The translations under genes and the position numbers were made by a program. Under the pieces are notes generated by a model. It worked only from the letters and a program-made list of their open reading frames with translations. It did not search any database and was not told the origin of the DNA. This document shows positions 33,297-43,000 of a stretch of DNA of 64,000 bases, piece by piece. The stretch spans positions 1 through 64,000 of the forward strand of contig CAZAMB010000018.1 in NCBI GenBank assembly GCA_964486335.1. The letters are read 5' to 3'. Origin of the DNA: CAZAMB01 sp964486335. Its GTDB lineage: Bacteria > Planctomycetota > Phycisphaerae > UBA1845. Each line of letters starts with the position of its first letter. Position 1 is the stretch's first letter.

Positions 33297-33554
33297 TCAC
33301 GATTTTTTCGGTTTGCGCCTGCGAACACCGTTGCCGTTGGTTGGTTCGATACGAACCAAACGTACCGGGTCCAGCAGAATGATCCTATCCGCGAGCTTCG
33401 ACTTAGGAGACCCCATAATCGTCAGCGCCTGCGCGGAACGGGATACCATCAGGAGCTCGGGATGAGCCAGCACAAAGTCGGAACCGTCCGAAAAGCAAAG
33501 CCGAAGCGGAAACGGTCCTTTCCGAAGCTGATCCTGAATGTCGGTCGGTCTCAT
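33297..33554 (-). CDS. Small basic protein between dehydratase and ketosynthase
   Basis: Protein of 85 residues: MRPTDIQDQLRKGPFPLRLCFSDGSDFVLAHPELLMVSR and a basic C-terminus (VRRRKPKKS). The pattern PF-x-L-x-x-SDG-x-x-x-x-V-x-HPE-x-x-x-V resembles a short family often seen in planctomycetes (inference by recall), function unknown. Its ATG overlaps the stop of the dehydratase gene (ATGA at 33554-33551), which supports that it is real and coupled. Confidence 0.6.
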   Translation of the reverse strand: MRPTDIQDQLRKGPFPLRLCFSDGSDFVLAHPELLMVSRSAQALTIMGSPKSKLADRIILLDPVRLVRIEPTNGNGVRRRKPKKS

Positions 33555-34039
33555 GATCCCCGTCGCTCTTGTTGGTCGCTTCGGAAGCCCGCGAGTAAGC
33601 CGAGAAACTGTTCGGTGAACACAAAGTTGTGGTCCGGCAGGTCCAGCGTCTTCTCGGCTTGATTCACATGCGAGAAGATCAGATCGACCCGTCCCAGCGA
33701 TTCTCCATTTTTCGTAATCGTACCAACGGTCATCGCCGCCCGTTCGTCAATCGATTCGATTGTCGCTTCATAGCGAACCTGATCTCCCGGCACAGCGAAT
33801 CCGTCGAACTCGGCCTTGCGAATCTTAGCAAGAATGACGTTTTCCTTAAAGCCTCGGGCTTCGCCGACGAGGATGCCGGCCGTCTGGGCCATGCCCTCGA
33901 TCAAAAGGGTCGCCGGCATGACCGGGCAGCCGGGGAAGTGGTCGTGCAGGTGTTCCTCGGCGAGCGTGACGTTTTTGACGGCCGCGGCGCGCTTGCCCGA
34001 CTCGAACTCGACGAAGGCGTCAATCCAGAACCATCGCAT
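33551..34039 (-). CDS. FabZ-like 3-hydroxyacyl-ACP dehydratase
   Basis: Hot-dog-fold dehydratase of 162 residues that removes water from 3-hydroxyacyl-ACP. The active-site stretch HDHFPGCPVMPATLLIEGMAQTAG has the catalytic His and Glu (H-F-P-G-x-P-x-x-P-x-x-L-x-I-E). ATG 34039 (MRWFWIDAFVEFE) is a typical start. The frame stays open upstream to a TTG at 34147 and there encodes a hydrophobic, Leu/Cys-rich stretch made of a degenerate repeat, so a membrane-anchored long form cannot be ruled out. It overlaps the small downstream gene. With the SDR and two ketosynthases it makes up a partial fatty-acid/polyketide cycle. Confidence 0.82.
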   Translation of the reverse strand: MRWFWIDAFVEFESGKRAAAVKNVTLAEEHLHDHFPGCPVMPATLLIEGMAQTAGILVGEARGFKENVILAKIRKAEFDGFAVPGDQVRYEATIESIDERAAMTVGTITKNGESLGRVDLIFSHVNQAEKTLDLPDHNFVFTEQFLGLLAGFRSDQQERRGS

Positions 34040-34055
34040 GGGGATATGGTCGATG

Positions 34056-34173
34056 GAAGGAGGCAAAAAAACAAGAAGGCAACGAGGCAACAAGGCAAGG
34101 AGGCAACGAGAGAGGCAAGGCAACAAGGCAAACAGGCAATAAGGCAAAGAGGCAGCAAGCTAAAAAGACGAGG
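34056..34173. repeat. Degenerate AGGCAAC/AAGGCAAC tandem repeat
   Basis: About 118 bases of strongly strand-biased sequence built from AAGGCAAC, GAGGCAAC and similar 7-10-base units; the top strand is almost free of T. It lies immediately before the FabZ-like start codon. No flanking pattern of spacers, so it is not a CRISPR array. Confidence 0.75.
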
Positions 34174-34187
34174 AATGCGCGGGTTTG

Positions 34188-34198
34188 GGTTTCCAACC
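34188..34198. repeat. GGTTTCCAACC core, second copy
   Basis: Reverse complement of the GGTTGGAAACC core at 9024-9034, here followed by TGTGCTCGCACC. Marks another member of a dispersed repeat family in the gap between the SDR gene and the FabZ-like gene. Confidence 0.4.
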
Positions 34199-34258
34199 TG
34201 TGCTCGCACCGTTGAAAACTGGAGCCACATTCCTTTGGGTTGGGTTTTCGACAGACCG

Positions 34259-35338
34259 TTATGAACCAGCGCCGACGGTAGAAGGTTCGGGGCGGCGCGT
34301 GCGGGTCGGTTGCTGATTGGGGCACGGCCCTCCGGTCAGGTCGGCAACGGCGGCGGCGATGCCCTCCTCATAGCCGACGGTTGAAGACCAGCCGACGTGC
34401 TGTTTGAGTTTCTCGCACTCGAAGAAACAGCGTCGACCCATCAGCCAGACGGCGTACCGGGTGACGAGCGGCGGGTTCTTCGTGCGGAAAAGATGCCCAA
34501 AGCATTCCATGAGGAACGCCGCATTGTAGGCGACAGAGTAAGGAACCGAAGCCGTTACGCGAGGCGAGCCTAAGGCGTCACAAACGAGGTCGAAATAGCG
34601 CTTCTGGGTCAGCACTCCATCGTGGCAGCAGTTGTAAGCTTCGCCGATCGCTTTTTCGCTGTCGACGGCGAGGATCGCGCCTTCGGCGACGTTGCCGGCG
34701 TGGACGACATTGAGGCGGTTCTGGCCGTCGCCGATGATCTTTAGCTTTCTGCGGCGGATGGAGTCGATGAGTCGCGGAAGTGTGGCGCGATCGCGCGGAC
34801 CGTACAACCAGCTTGGACGGATCACGGTGACAGCGATGCGACCGGACTTGTGGGCTTCCCACACCAGCTTTTCAGCTTCGATTTTCGCTCGTGTGTAATA
34901 ACTCCAGCGGTGCAGGTTGACGCCGAGGGGAGCGGATTCGTCGAAGACCTTGCCCTCGCCGTCGACGTGACCGTATACGCTGATGGAACTGATGTGCAGG
35001 AAACGGCGAACGCGAGCGCTCGCGGCGGCTTCCACGAGGTTTCGCGTGCCGTCGATGGAGACGCGGACAAAATCTGACCAGGGGCCCCAATCCCCGACCC
35101 GGGCGGCGGCGTGATAGACGGTGTCCACGCCGTTCATGGCGACGCGGCAGCTAGCAGCGTCGGTGATGTCGCCGGGGACGATTTCGGCGTTGATCGAACG
35201 AAGAAAACCATCATCGCTACCCGCGCGGCAAAGGGCGCGAACGCGGCGGCCGCGCTTGTGAAGCTGTTCGGCGATGTGGCTGCCGAGGAGTCCTGTCGCG
35301 CCGGTGACCAGCGCCAGTTGTCCGTTATTGGTTGCCAT
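34259..35338 (-). CDS. NAD(P)-dependent epimerase/dehydratase (extended SDR)
   Basis: Extended short-chain dehydrogenase of 359 residues, 3-beta-hydroxysteroid-dehydrogenase/epimerase group, which oxidises or reduces a hydroxyl/keto group or epimerises a sugar; the substrate is open. NAD loop LVTGATGLLGSHIAEQL, GDITDAASC, YHAAARVGDWGPWSDF, Ser in HISSISVYG, catalytic Y-x3-K in SYYTRAKIEAEKLV, and IRPSWLYGPRD are all seen. It is encoded first in the ketosynthase operon and may supply the ketoreductase-like step, which is inferred from position. ATG 35338 is chosen over 35350 because the fold starts there. Confidence 0.82.
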   Translation of the reverse strand: MATNNGQLALVTGATGLLGSHIAEQLHKRGRRVRALCRAGSDDGFLRSINAEIVPGDITDAASCRVAMNGVDTVYHAAARVGDWGPWSDFVRVSIDGTRNLVEAAASARVRRFLHISSISVYGHVDGEGKVFDESAPLGVNLHRWSYYTRAKIEAEKLVWEAHKSGRIAVTVIRPSWLYGPRDRATLPRLIDSIRRRKLKIIGDGQNRLNVVHAGNVAEGAILAVDSEKAIGEAYNCCHDGVLTQKRYFDLVCDALGSPRVTASVPYSVAYNAAFLMECFGHLFRTKNPPLVTRYAVWLMGRRCFFECEKLKQHVGWSSTVGYEEGIAAAVADLTGGPCPNQQPTRTRRPEPSTVGAGS

Positions 35339-35430
35339 GATGTCTACCATACGGAGGATTGCCGCGGGCGGTCAAGATGATGCAGGCGCGGGCCCCTACG
35401 CCCTGTGGGCGGCGGAAATCGCGTTCGCGC

Positions 35431-35458
35431 GTCACCCACGAGGGGTGACGCTACATTT
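35431..35458. repeat. Hairpin repeat GTCACCC-n5-GGGTGAC, copy 2
   Basis: 7-bp arms (35431-35437, 35443-35449), loop ACGAG, then GCTACATTT. Matches the copy at 16394-16421 in 27 of 28 positions. It sits in the gap between the divergent SDR and AddA-like genes. Confidence 0.65.
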
Positions 35459-35542
35459 ACTTCGCACGAGCGGCGATTCACTACGGGTTGCGAACGGGAG
35501 AACGGGTCGTGCTGATCTGTTGTCGCTATAATCGCGATCGCC

Positions 35543-38500
35543 ATGACTGCCGACGCGCGTCAACTGACTTCTGAACAACTCGAAGCCGTTCGCGCTACGG
35601 GGCGTAGCGTGATCGTGACGGCGGCGGCCGGTTCGGGAAAGACGACGGTTCTGGCCGAACGCTGCGCTTACCTTGTGTGTGAAGCTCCGCCGGACGCGCG
35701 ATGCGACGTGGATGAGTTGCTGGTGCTGACGTTTACCGACGCGGCGGCGGCGGAGATGCGATCGAGGATCGTGTCGGCGATTCGACGTCGAAGCGAGGCG
35801 AGGCCGGGCGATTCGCGGTTGGCGGAGCAAGCCTTGCTGGCGGAGTCGGCGCGCATTTCGACGATTCATTCGTTTTGCCTTTGGGTGATCCGTCGGTGGT
35901 TTCATCTTGCGGGCGTCGATCCAACGGTCGACCTTCTGGATGCCGAAGAAGCGGCACTCATACGTCGCGAGGTGCTTGAGGAATTGTTCGAGCGGCGATA
36001 CGCCGACGGGCAAACCGTTGGCGATCCCTTGGGCGTGGATGGGCTTGAGGCGAAGGCCGCGCATACGAACGGACCTGATGATGCACCCGACAGCGGCTCG
36101 GCGTTTCGACGACTCGTTGACGTGTATGGACTCGGCGAAGACCGGGACATCGCGCCGTTCGTGTTGCGGCTGCATGAATTCACGACGTCGCTGCCCGATC
36201 CGGAGGAGTGGCTTGGGCAGGCGACGGCGTCGCTGTGCGAGCAGGCCGGAAGAGTCATTGCGACGCTTGCTGCGGAACTGCGCGAGGAGCTGGCGGTTCA
36301 AAGCGTGTACTGCGCGGCCCTCGCCAAGGCGTGGGCGGCGGCGTCACCGGTGTGCAAGTTATATGCAGAAGGAATCGCGGCGTACGCCCTACAGTTGGAT
36401 CGCTGGTGTGAGGAACTTGGCGGGCCCGCGGAATTCTCATTGGAACGATTTGATGGATTGCGCAAGGCGATCTCGGCGTTTGACCTTGGAAAAGCCCGCG
36501 CTCCGCGGCTTCCCAAAGGAGCACCGGACGAAACACGGGCGATGCGCGACGAAGCGAGCAAGACCTTTTCGAGCGTCAAGAGAAAACTATTCAAGGAACG
36601 GCTGCTCTGCCGCTTCGGAAGTTTTTCGGTTGAGGAGTGGCGTTCAGGGTTGCAGCGAATCGCGCCCTTCGTAACGACCATCGTCTCCCTGGTGCGTCAG
36701 TTTACCCAAGACTACTCCGCGAAGAAGCGGAGAATGAACGTCCTTGATTTCTCCGATCTTGAACGATTGGCGTTTGCGTTGTTGAGGGGAGACGCAACCG
36801 ATTCGGGAAACGAGCCGGGCGACGTCGCGGGCGCGCTGCGCGATCGATTCTCCTATGTCATGGTTGACGAGTTTCAGGACATCAATCCGCTTCAACAGGC
36901 TATTCTTGAGCGCGTGAGCCGCGAACGGGATGACGACCGCCCTGCCAATTTTTTCACCGTAGGAGATGTGAAACAGAGCATCTACCGGTTTCGACTGGCC
37001 GAACCCGGCGTATTCCTTGATCGACTTGCGCGGTTTCGGCAGTTCGGCTCGGCGGCGGCCACGTCGGGCGGAGGTCGCGGAATCGCGGTGCATCTTCAAT
37101 ATAACTTTCGAAGTCGGCCGGTCATTCTCGACGCGGTCAATCTGATCTTCCGGTGTTTGATGAATCGTCCGGATGGCGGAATCAGCTACGACGAGGAAGC
37201 TGAACTTCGGCCGGGACGAACAGCGCGCGCGATGGACGATTGTGATCCGGTGGAATTGCATTTAGTCGAACGTGAGGTCAGAGGACCTGCCGCCGTCGCC
37301 GCCGAATCCGACGACGCGGAGGAAACCGACGATGGTTTCACGGGTGACGATGAGGAGCGCGGGTTGGATGATCCGATCGAGGAAACAGCATCGGATCTGA
37401 ACGATGCGTCACGGTGGACGTGGGTGGAGCGAGAGGCCTATGTCATCGGATCGCGCATTCGGGAACTGGTTGCGGAGACTTCTGAACTTCCGCGAGAGGG
37501 GGAATCGCGTTCCGGATACGGCGACATCGCGATCTTGCTTCGGGCGACTAAGTTTAACGCGGATCGAATGTCGGCGGCGCTGGTCGCCATGGGCATCCCG
37601 GTTCATGCCGAGGCGGGAGGTTCCTTTTTTAAGACGCTGGAGATTCGAGACGTGCTGTCGGCGCTTCGGGTGCTGGACAACTTTCAGCAGGACATTCCGC
37701 TGGCGGGCGTGTTGCGAAGCGGAATCTTCGGCGACCGTTTCAATGCGGATGAACTGGTGGAGTTTCGGCTGATCGACCGCGAGATTCCGTTTCACGCAGC
37801 CGTCCGGCAATATGCTGAGCGCGGGGACGATGCGGCGTTGCGCGAGCGCATCTTCCTGTTGCTTCAGCGAATCGAGGAGCTTCGATCCGACGCGCGACTT
37901 CGTCCGTTGCCGGACACGCTGTGGTCCTTGTTGGATCGGCACGGATATCTCACCTACGCATGCGGACTCCCCAACGGCGTTCATCGCCGGGCGAACCTGC
38001 TCAAGCTTCACGATTTGGCGCGGACCCATAGCACGTTTCGACGACAGGGGCTGCACCGGTTTCTACGCTTCGTCGATGCGATGATCGACGGCGAACTTGA
38101 TCTGGGCGTCGCGACGGAAGGCGGCGAGGCAGGTCAGGCCGTCCGGATCATGAGCATTCACCACGCGAAAGGGCTGGAGTTTCCGATCGTGTTCGTGGCC
38201 GGGTTAGGCACGAAGTTCAACCTCGGAGATCGTTCGGGGCGGATGATTTTTGAGCGAAAGGCGGGCATCGGACTTCGCGTTGTCGATACCGACGCAATGG
38301 TCGAATACCCGTCCGCGACCCATCTGGCCGCCGCGGCTGAAATCGACCGAACCGCCCGAGATGAAGAGGCTCGCATCCTGTATGTGGCGATGACGCGCGC
38401 GCGAGATCGACTCTTCCTGGTCGGTTCAATTCCGCGAATCGAGCAATACACCGGATCGGTGGAGTCCTCAGCGGTCGTGATTCCGTCGAATCGGTTTCAA

Positions 38501-39490
38501 GTTGCCACGGCTCGAACGCCTCTCGACTGGCTGCTGCCGGCGCTGACCAGTGCGCCGGACGGCGCGGTTGCGGGGCTCTGCGGCCGGCAAGCCAGCCGGC
38601 CGGTTTTCGCGGTTGTTGTGCGCGGTCGCGCGGAGATGAACGGCTGGCGGTTTGCGGCGTCCGATCGCGCGAGCGATGCGGAGGCGCGTCGCGCGGTAGC
38701 GCGGTTGGAAGCACTCCCTACCTACGAAGTGACGACGAATGGCGACTCCGAAGTCGCCTCGGTGATGACCCGCCTGCGCACGCCCTATCCGTGGCTGGCG
38801 TCGTCCTCCGTTCGCGCGACGGTGGCGGCCAGTGAATGGAAACGTACGTATGACCATGTTAGGTTCGAGATCGATGGCGTTGGTGGATTCCTGCCAAATG
38901 GGCCGATGGGCGCCGACCCGTTCGAAGTGACGACAGGGAATCGTGACGAAGCCGCGCGGCGCGGAGTGGCGACGCATCGCGTCCTGCAATTCCTGGATTT
39001 CGGCAAGGCCGTTGATGAGATAGGTCTGGCATCCGAATTGCACCGAATGACGGAAGAAGGACTGTTGGCGGTGGATGACGTCGCGCTCGTGAACCGAGAG
39101 AGCTTGGAATGGTTCCTGTCCATGCCGCTTGCGGAATCGATCCGACGGGTCGGGGCGACGTATCGGCGCGAATTGCGCTTTCTTACGACGGAACCGTTGA
39201 CGTTTGTTGATGCAACGGTCGCCGCGCCGGAGGAAGATCGCGTGTTGGTGCGGGGCATCGTGGACGGTATCCTTTCGACTGGCGACGGCTTGGAGATCGT
39301 GGATTACAAGACCGACGCGATCTCGCCGGTCGACGTCGCGGCGCGAACGGAACATTATCGTCCGCAGATGATGCTTTATGCCCGTGCGGTCGGGCGACTT
39401 TGGAAGCGTCCGGTGCGGAAATGCCGTTTGGTCTTTCTGGCACCGCGAGTGATCGAGACGCTAGAGCTTGCCGACGGATCGGTTTCATGA
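35543..39490 (+). CDS. addA: AddA-like UvrD-family helicase-nuclease
   Basis: ATP-dependent 3'-5' helicase with a C-terminal nuclease, 1315 residues, a little longer than typical AddA (about 1230). SF1 motifs in order: Q-motif LTSEQLEAV, Walker A TAAAGSGKTTVLAER, motif II VDEFQDINPLQ, motif III VGDVKQSIYRFR, motif IV QYNFRSRP, motif V MSIHHAKGLEFPIVF, motif VI LYVAMTRARDRL. The C-terminal PD-(D/E)xK nuclease is seen as GIVDGILSTGDGLEIVDYKTD (broken here: D, then D-Y-K). An acidic insert (AESDDAEETDDGFTGDDEE) lies in the middle. It would process double-strand breaks for RecA. The partner AddB is not encoded next to it. Its TGA overlaps the DinB gene. Confidence 0.87.
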   Translation: MTADARQLTSEQLEAVRATGRSVIVTAAAGSGKTTVLAERCAYLVCEAPPDARCDVDELLVLTFTDAAAAEMRSRIVSAIRRRSEARPGDSRLAEQALLAESARISTIHSFCLWVIRRWFHLAGVDPTVDLLDAEEAALIRREVLEELFERRYADGQTVGDPLGVDGLEAKAAHTNGPDDAPDSGSAFRRLVDVYGLGEDRDIAPFVLRLHEFTTSLPDPEEWLGQATASLCEQAGRVIATLAAELREELAVQSVYCAALAKAWAAASPVCKLYAEGIAAYALQLDRWCEELGGPAEFSLERFDGLRKAISAFDLGKARAPRLPKGAPDETRAMRDEASKTFSSVKRKLFKERLLCRFGSFSVEEWRSGLQRIAPFVTTIVSLVRQFTQDYSAKKRRMNVLDFSDLERLAFALLRGDATDSGNEPGDVAGALRDRFSYVMVDEFQDINPLQQAILERVSRERDDDRPANFFTVGDVKQSIYRFRLAEPGVFLDRLARFRQFGSAAATSGGGRGIAVHLQYNFRSRPVILDAVNLIFRCLMNRPDGGISYDEEAELRPGRTARAMDDCDPVELHLVEREVRGPAAVAAESDDAEETDDGFTGDDEERGLDDPIEETASDLNDASRWTWVEREAYVIGSRIRELVAETSELPREGESRSGYGDIAILLRATKFNADRMSAALVAMGIPVHAEAGGSFFKTLEIRDVLSALRVLDNFQQDIPLAGVLRSGIFGDRFNADELVEFRLIDREIPFHAAVRQYAERGDDAALRERIFLLLQRIEELRSDARLRPLPDTLWSLLDRHGYLTYACGLPNGVHRRANLLKLHDLARTHSTFRRQGLHRFLRFVDAMIDGELDLGVATEGGEAGQAVRIMSIHHAKGLEFPIVFVAGLGTKFNLGDRSGRMIFERKAGIGLRVVDTDAMVEYPSATHLAAAAEIDRTARDEEARILYVAMTRARDRLFLVGSIPRIEQYTGSVESSAVVIPSNRFQVATARTPLDWLLPALTSAPDGAVAGLCGRQASRPVFAVVVRGRAEMNGWRFAASDRASDAEARRAVARLEALPTYEVTTNGDSEVASVMTRLRTPYPWLASSSVRATVAASEWKRTYDHVRFEIDGVGGFLPNGPMGADPFEVTTGNRDEAARRGVATHRVLQFLDFGKAVDEIGLASELHRMTEEGLLAVDDVALVNRESLEWFLSMPLAESIRRVGATYRRELRFLTTEPLTFVDATVAAPEEDRVLVRGIVDGILSTGDGLEIVDYKTDAISPVDVAARTEHYRPQMMLYARAVGRLWKRPVRKCRLVFLAPRVIETLELADGSVS

Positions 39491-40020
39491 CGTTTGAAAT
39501 GGATCAGGCGATTGAGGTGCTGGAGCGCACGCCGCGCGCGCTTCGAGGAATGTTGGCGGGCATCAGCGACGCGTGGTCGAAGGCGAACTGCGGACCCGAT
39601 ACGTTCAGCCCGTTCGACGTGATCGGCCATCTGATTCACGGTGAGCGGACCGACTGGATACCGAGAATGGAGACGATTCTGAGGCACGGCCCGGACCGTC
39701 CATTCGAGCCTTTCGATCGATACGCAATGTTTGCGACCAGTCAGGGCAAGTCAATTGACGAATTGCTCATTGAGTTTGAACGACTGCGTCATGCAAGCAT
39801 TGTCAAGCTTCGTGCCGCAGATGTTTCCATGCCGAAGCTTTCGCTTCGCGGCACACATCCGACGCTGGGATCAGTGACGCTCGAGAATCTCCTGGCGACG
39901 TGGGTGGTCCACGATCTGAATCATGTATCGCAGATCGCCAAATCGATGGCGTATCAGTTCCGGCGGGCGGTCGGACCGTGGAGAGAATACCTTTCGATTC
40001 TCAAGGGATTCGCTGACTGA
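39487..40020 (+). CDS. DinB-superfamily protein
   Basis: Four-helix-bundle DinB/YfiT-like protein of 177 residues, a family of metal-dependent thiol-S-transferase-like enzymes. The three metal-binding histidines are visible: one in FDVIGHLIHGERTDW and two in VVHDLNHVSQIAK (H-x3-H). The substrate is unknown. ATG 39487 overlaps the AddA stop (ATGA), so the gene is translationally coupled; a functional tie with DNA repair is not shown by sequence. Confidence 0.78.
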   Translation: MTFEMDQAIEVLERTPRALRGMLAGISDAWSKANCGPDTFSPFDVIGHLIHGERTDWIPRMETILRHGPDRPFEPFDRYAMFATSQGKSIDELLIEFERLRHASIVKLRAADVSMPKLSLRGTHPTLGSVTLENLLATWVVHDLNHVSQIAKSMAYQFRRAVGPWREYLSILKGFAD

Positions 40021-40043
40021 GCGGCGGATCGAGGGCGGACGCA

Positions 40044-43000
40044 ATGATTCCGAAAGGAACGAGTCAGTTGTTTGAAGATCGCGTTCAGCGGATCGGCCGG
40101 GAGATTTTTGAACTCGCCGATCAGGCCAAACCACGCGTTTGGCAAAAGTCGTGGTGGCTGGAACAGACGACTCGCATGCTGGACTGCGACGAACGACTGC
40201 GTACGCGCGCGTTTCAGTTCGTGGATTGTCTGCCGGGGCTTCGCGCGCACGCGGACATCGCCCGTCACCTTGGCGAATACTTCGATCCGCGGGTCGTCAA
40301 GCTTCCGGCACCGGCCCACGCGTGGCTTGGGGAAGGGCGACTGAGAAGATTTCGCGACGATATCACCGGGCGAGCTGCGCGGATGGGGGCCATGCAGATG
40401 GCCGGTCGGTTCATTACCGGATTCGACGTACCCAGCGCGATCCGAACGATCGAGCGACTGCGTCGCCAGAGCATGGCGTTTACGCTCGACGTACTCGGCG
40501 AATCGACCACGAGCTACGCGCAGGCCGACCGATATGCCGAGGTGTATGCCGATTTGATCAAACGTCTTCCGCCGATCGCTCAAACGTGGCGCAGCATTCC
40601 GCTGCTGGATGAAGACGAACACGGGCCGATGCCGCGAGTGAACCTGTCGATCAAGCTGACCGGGCTGAATCCCTATTTCGATCCGATCGATGCCGATCGC
40701 TCCATTGCGGAAGTTTGTTCGCGGCTTCGGCCGTTGCTGCTCAGCGCTCGCCGCGCAGGCACGCTGGTCAATATCGATATGGAGTCTTCGAAGCACCGCG
40801 AAATCACGCTGGACTTGTTCAAGCGTTTAATGATGGAGCCTGATCTGCGCGATTGGATCGACGTCGGGATCGTGCTTCAGGCTTACCTGAAGACCGGAGA
40901 ACAAGACCTCGCTGACTTGCTGGACTGGGCCAAACGGCGCGGGACGCGATTCGCCATTCGGTTGGTCAAGGGCGCCTATTGGGACGCGGAGACCGCCAAC
41001 GCGGTTCGCCATTATGCTGAGCCGCCGGTTTGGACTCAGAAATGGGAGACGGATGCGTGCTACGAAAGAATGACGCAAACGCTGCTTGCGAACTCGCAAC
41101 TTGCAAGGCCCTGTTTTGCGAGTCACAACGTGCGCTCGCTCGCGGTGATTTGCGCGAGAGCGGAACAACTGCGGCTTTCGCCGAAAGCGTACGAACTTCA
41201 GATGTTGTACGGCATGGGTGACGCCCTGAAGTCAGCCATGGTTGGACTGGGGAGGTGCGTGCGGGTGTATTGCCCCTATGGCGACCTCATGCCCGGCATG
41301 GGGTATTTGATTCGACGGTTGCTGGAGAACACGTCGAACGACGGGTTTCTCAAGCAGAGCTTTGGTGATCGCGTGGGGCGCGCGCGACTCCTTGCCGTTC
41401 CATCCGTGGCCAAGCCGGTCAGCGCGCCGCCGCCTCGACGTGACTACGTCGACCCCGCAGAAGGAGAATCCATGTCCGATTTCAAGAACGCGGTAAACAC
41501 GAGTTTCACAAATGCCGCCAATCGGCAGAAGATGATCGGAGCACTAAGTTACGTTCGCGGCGAGGTTGGACGGACCTATCCGCTGTTGATCGACGGGCGG
41601 TCGGTGACGACCATCGAATCGTTCACATCGCACAATCCGTCGCGGCGGTCGGAGTCGATCGGTCGAGTCGCGCTGGGAACAACGGCCGATGTTGATCGGG
41701 CCGTCGCAGCGGCACGAAAGGCGTTTGTTCGCTGGCGAACGACATCCGCAGTCGAGCGGGCGGAGCTGCTCCGAAAAACAGCGGACCGAATGGAGATGCG
41801 ACGGTTCGAGCTGGCCGCGACCATGATTCTGGAAGTCGGCAAGCCGTGGCGCGAGGCCGACGCCGACGTGACCGAAGCCATCGATCATTGTCGCTATTAC
41901 GCCGAACAGATGGAGCGCATCGAAAGCCGCCCGCGTCTTCGCAACATCCCGGGCGAAGCGAACATGCTGACCTATTCTCCGAAAGGCGTTTGCGGCGTGA
42001 TTTCACCGTGGGCGTTTCCGCTGGCGATCCTGACGGGAATGACCACGGCGGCGCTGGCGGCAGGCAATACGGTCGTGATGAAACCAGCGAGGCAGGCGTC
42101 CGTGGTGGCCGCCAAGTTTGTGGACCTGTTGCACGACGTCGGGTTTCCGGCTGGCGTGGTGAATCTCGTTTCCGGCGCGGGGGAGCGGATCGGATTGCAT
42201 ATTGTGGAGCACGGAGATGTGAACGTCGTGGCGTTTACCGGGTCCGCGGAGGTGGGAACGTCTGTGATTCGCGCGGGAGCCAGCGTACGGGCGGGACAGC
42301 CGTTCATTAAGAAGATGATTGTGGAAATGGGCGGCAAGAACGCGATCATCGTCGATGATGATGCCGATCTCGACGGCGCGGTGCAGGCGATCATCGAATC
42401 GGCCTTCGCCTTTGCGGGACAGAAGTGCAGCAGTTGCAGCCGGGTGATTGTGGTCGATGGAGCGCATGAGGACTTGATGTCGCGACTTTGCGAAGCGGCG
42501 GAGAGCGTGCCGATCGGACCGGCCGAGAGTCCGCTGACGATCGTCGGTCCGGTGATTGACGAACCGGCGGTCTTGCGGATTAACGAGTACATCGCGCTGG
42601 GGCGGCGCGAAGGCAGAGTTGCTTGTCAGGCCAAGCTGCCTTCCGAATGCACCGACGGATATTTTGTTCCACCGACGATCATCGTCGATCCAAGTCCCGA
42701 TTCGCGCATCGCTCAAGAAGAGATTTTCGGGCCAGTGCTGGCGGTCATGCGGGCGGGCAGCTTTGACGACGCGATGGAGATCGCCAACAACACGCGGTTT
42801 GCGCTGACCGGCGGCGTTTTTTCGCGGAGTCCGGTGCACATCGAACAGGCCCGACGCGACTTCGCGGTCGGCAACTTGTATATCAACCGGCGGGTCACCG
42901 GCTCGCAGGTTGATGCTCAACCTTTCGGTGGATTCCGATTGAGCGGGACAGGGGTCAAGGCGGGTTCGCAGGATTACCTGTTGCACTTTATGGACGCCCG

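Noticed and set aside
34056..34173. Possible CRISPR array
   Set aside because: The units are 7-10 bases, degenerate and contiguous; there are no spacers and no cas genes.
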